From contig CM055868.1 in assembly GCA_029582165.1 (NCBI GenBank), forward strand, positions 11,514,001-11,578,000: a DNA stretch of 64,000 nucleotides, read 5' to 3'. Positions 61,160 to 64,000 of the stretch are shown piece after piece. How positions within the stretch are numbered: position 1 is the stretch's first letter; every line of letters starts with the position of its first letter. A model generated the notes under the pieces. That model was not told the DNA's origin and ran no database searches. It saw only the letters and a program-made list of their open reading frames with translations. The stretch is from Portulaca oleracea. Its lineage: Eukaryota; Streptophyta; Magnoliopsida; Caryophyllales; Portulacaceae. Both the position numbers and the translations under genes were made by a program.

Positions 61160-62495
61160 GGACCATCAAAATTTAAGAAAATAGACAAATGATTTTTCCA
61201 AAACCGATAAAGGGTTATTCAATATAAGGCCTTGGAGGGGCTTACTAAAGTAGCACCCTCACTCGCCGAGACAATTTTAAAAAGGATACAAACAACCAAC
61301 CAAATACAAAGATTATGAGCAGTGATAAAACCTAACCAAGATACATCATACAAATTCAACAAAAGATTAGAGAACTAGTAGCTCCATCTTTTACTATCCT
61401 CCTTCATTTGCACGTTAACCAGACCTAATGCACCAAGAACACAAGACCAAACACTCCACACGAGCGATAGCAACAACCAACTGACATTCCCAAACTGGTG
61501 GCACAATGGTCGCTAGACAAAAGAATATGCCTACATTAAAGATCAATTAACCTTAAGGCATGAAACATAAAAGGTGAAAGTGGATTCTTACCACACATGT
61601 AGGACAAGCAAAAGAGGGTTAAAACACCACAAGAAACAAGTAGGAAAGGTAGACAAAATTGTTATCTAAGGCAAGTTTACATAAAAGACTACAATTGCAA
61701 CCAAAGTTAAATCAACAACTCCACAAAAGATCAATCAAACAAAGACAAGAGTCACAACAACCAAATAAATTCACCAGAATCACCCTAATAGGTAGACTCA
61801 GGAAAATCTTAATCACAGATAAATCACCTGAGTTAGATAACATAGATATTTTCTTCCTACAACTAAGACCAAAAGTGAGGACCCCAACCAAGGTTTTAGC
61901 AATTAAACTCGAACACAACCAACAAACCCAATTGTCAAAAGTCTCTTGAAAATCTAATATGAAAACAAAATAGACTCTTTGGATCTTGACTAGCTTAGAC
62001 CAAGTAAGAGATGACAGAATCCTAGGAATCAAATTTACTCCTTGAAGCCATAAAGACTGTTTATTTTTTTTTCGATCAAAGGAATACAGATTGAAACTCC
62101 CAAACACACTAAAGCAATAACCGAACCCCAGACTCAAGCAATCAAAACACTTAATAACAAATCTTAGACTGAAATACCCAATTTCGAGAAGAAGAGATAC
62201 CAACTGATGACTGTAATAAATTGGAAGGAGATCACCTGGATAGTCGAATGTGGATCTGAAACCACTCATTGCAACTGTATTGCTCCCAATAATATCTTCA
62301 AAAATCGGCATGCAAGTCATCAAATACTTGAATCGATCACCATGGAATGTCACCAAGGTAACCTCAGAGACCGAGGAAAAGAGATAGTTGTGGGGTAAAT
62401 CGATAGACGGAGTTGTCATTAGAAATTTTTGGAAAAAGAATTTCCAAAACATGCGGCCGAATGAATCTGGAAAAATCAAAACGAGGCTATGATGG
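61160..62495 (-). other. Region upstream of L1 ORF2, one long open frame
   Basis: An open frame of 255 codons lies at 61712-62479 on the same strand as the L1. Its product is rich in Leu, Phe, Ser and Cys, with hydrophobic runs. It shows no nucleic-acid-binding or CCHC motif expected for L1 ORF1. It may be chance, a 5' untranslated region, or an unrelated remnant. Nothing else was recognised. Confidence 0.3.
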
Positions 62496-63806
62496 TGATA
62501 AGTGCATTATTTGCACTTATTTTTAGGTATTTTAGAAGTATAATCATGGTAATTTTTGGCTAAAAAGGTGTTTAATCTTCCCCATTTCTCTATTTACACT
62601 TGGTCTTTGCGTTTTTGCGTTGATTTTCAGGTTTAGGGCCAAAAAGGGGATTTTTGGAGCAAATTTGGTAAGGCCAAGGGTACCACGGGCATCAACTACT
62701 GTTGATAAGACTGTGGTAAAAATTTCAGCCAGAAACGAGCAGGGAATAGCGAGATAGCGCAAACTACGGGCTGCCCGTGGTGACAACCACGGACCGTGGT
62801 TGATGATGTTTTCTCGCGCTGGCGGTTATTCTCACGGGATTAACTGGGGGAAAAACTGGGACAGCAGTTATCGATTATTCTGGGCAGAAAAGAGAGGGAT
62901 TAGAGAGGAATTCTCCACCAAAAAAACACTTCTATTCATCAAGAATCAATTCGAAGACATTGAAGATTTGGAATTCAAGAAGAAGCATGCAACACTCTTG
63001 TGAAGTTCTTGAGAGAATCCTACGAATTTCTCCTTAGTGTTTGCTTTACTCTTCTCACTTTCTCTTCCTTAATTCTAGAATTGATTACATGTTTAGAACG
63101 TATTTCTTGTTTTCAATGAATACTTGTGAGTAGATTTCATTCTTTCTAGGGTTTTATGAACCATTCAATATGGAGTTTGATTAGAAATGTTTTAGTTTGT
63201 ACTTGAATTCTCAATTGATTCAATAGAAGGTTGCGTTTTTCTTGCTTACGAATGTTCTTAAGGCCTTGGATGTTTGTAATTCAGAAATTAACCTAAGAAG
63301 TACCGAAAGGTGAATTAGGGGAATTTAACCACCAACCCTTCTACCTAGGCCTACGAAAGTTGAAAAAGGAGTAGTAGACTAGGGAATCATTAGATAACCC
63401 GACCTTGCTTAGACCTTCAATTCTGTTTAACCTGAAAAGCAAACGAAAGTTGTTGATTAGGTTGCTCAGGATAATTCTATTTAGCATCGAAAGGGCGATA
63501 GAATTTAGAGGTTATCGGTTCTTGTTTCGTTTGAGTTACTTTCTTGTGCATGCTTTAATCTAGCTTTCAGACCCTGTTGTTAGGTGAGTAAAACCCTAGA
63601 AGTCTTCATCCATCGAATTACCTCGAGTTAATCCTTTCTTGCCCACTTTAGTTCTAGTTAGTTCATTAGAAATCATTAGAAAAATCATCAACCCGATTGG
63701 CTTGGCAATCAAGTAGAGGGATAGTTCACTGAGTTACTAGACCAAGTCCCTGTGGGATCGACCTTGACATTGCTACAATAGTACCCGTGCGCTTGCGGCC
63801 CTGTCA
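62496..63806 (+). mobile_element. 5' LTR of a gypsy element leaving the window
   Basis: It starts TGATAAGTGCATTATTTG and ends CTTGCGGCCCTGTCA, six bases before the primer site. It contains a perfect palindrome AACCACGGACCGTGGTT (62785-62801). It is the same LTR design as 22782-24247. A GGGATCGACCTTG block near its end also matches. The internal coding lies beyond 64000. Confidence 0.85.
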
Positions 63807-63812
63807 AGTTTT

Positions 63813-63825
63813 TGGCGCCGTTGCC
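63813..63825 (+). other. Primer binding site, tRNA-Asp
   Basis: TGGCGCCGTTGCC complements the 3' end of plant tRNA-Asp. The next base differs, then GGGA resumes. This primer is common in Tat/Athila gypsy elements. Confidence 0.8.
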
Positions 63826-64000
63826 AGGGACTCTGTCCCTAGCAGTCGATAATGAACCTCTTAGGTTGATTAAGTCGTTTTCTGTTTTCTTTTTTTCTTT
63901 TCTTAGATCTTTTATAAAAAAAAAAAAAGAAATGACAATTCTTGATTTTCCCCAATTTGAGCAGGAATTATTTTGGCACTATTTTGAGTGATTGCTTGCA

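Overview
The window looks like nuclear DNA of a eudicot plant. It is AT-rich, crowded with nested transposable elements, and carries Stowaway-type MITEs, a CACTA element, copia and gypsy LTR elements and an L1 LINE. The only convincing host gene is a small intronless MINI ZINC FINGER (MIF) gene at 10501-10830 on the minus strand, with a TATA box just upstream. The species cannot be named from the sequence alone.

Layout. 1-16 kb: AT-rich DNA with a probable solo LTR (1946-3510), several MITE families (Stowaway with TA duplications, a Mutator-like one with a 9-bp duplication, and long foldback elements in two or three copies) and the MIF gene. 16.7-26.4 kb: two decayed copia elements on the plus strand. 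The second is split in its reverse transcriptase by a solo gypsy LTR (22782-24247, duplication GCACC). 26.4-36.2 kb: gypsy LTR debris on the minus strand (Tat/Athila-like) and a 4.5-kb solo LTR (28789-33313, duplication TTACA) that carries a Harbinger-like MITE. 36.7-39.0 kb: a dead hAT transposase. 39.1-51.0 kb: a minus-strand copia fragment split by a complete-ended 10,687-bp CACTA element (39471-50157, duplication ACT). 51-53.6 kb: microsatellites, MITEs and a possible Helitron end. 53.7-61.2 kb: a minus-strand L1 split by a 3.4-kb solo LTR (55498-58911, duplication TTGCT). 62.5-64 kb: the 5' LTR and tRNA-Asp primer site of a gypsy element that continues beyond the window.

The elements act as successive insertions rather than as a pathway. 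The order can be read from the nesting: copia and L1 copies are oldest, the CACTA element and the solo LTRs landed in them, and small foldback elements landed in those. The CACTA element is the richest object. It has ends with GCGACCGATA repeats, a broken TNP2-type transposase, a TNPA-like gene with good splice sites, a 50-bp minisatellite confined to one intron of that gene, and two long hairpins in its 5' half. A second striking point is that two copies of one copia family were each hit by unrelated elements within about 6 bp of the same conserved reverse-transcriptase site.
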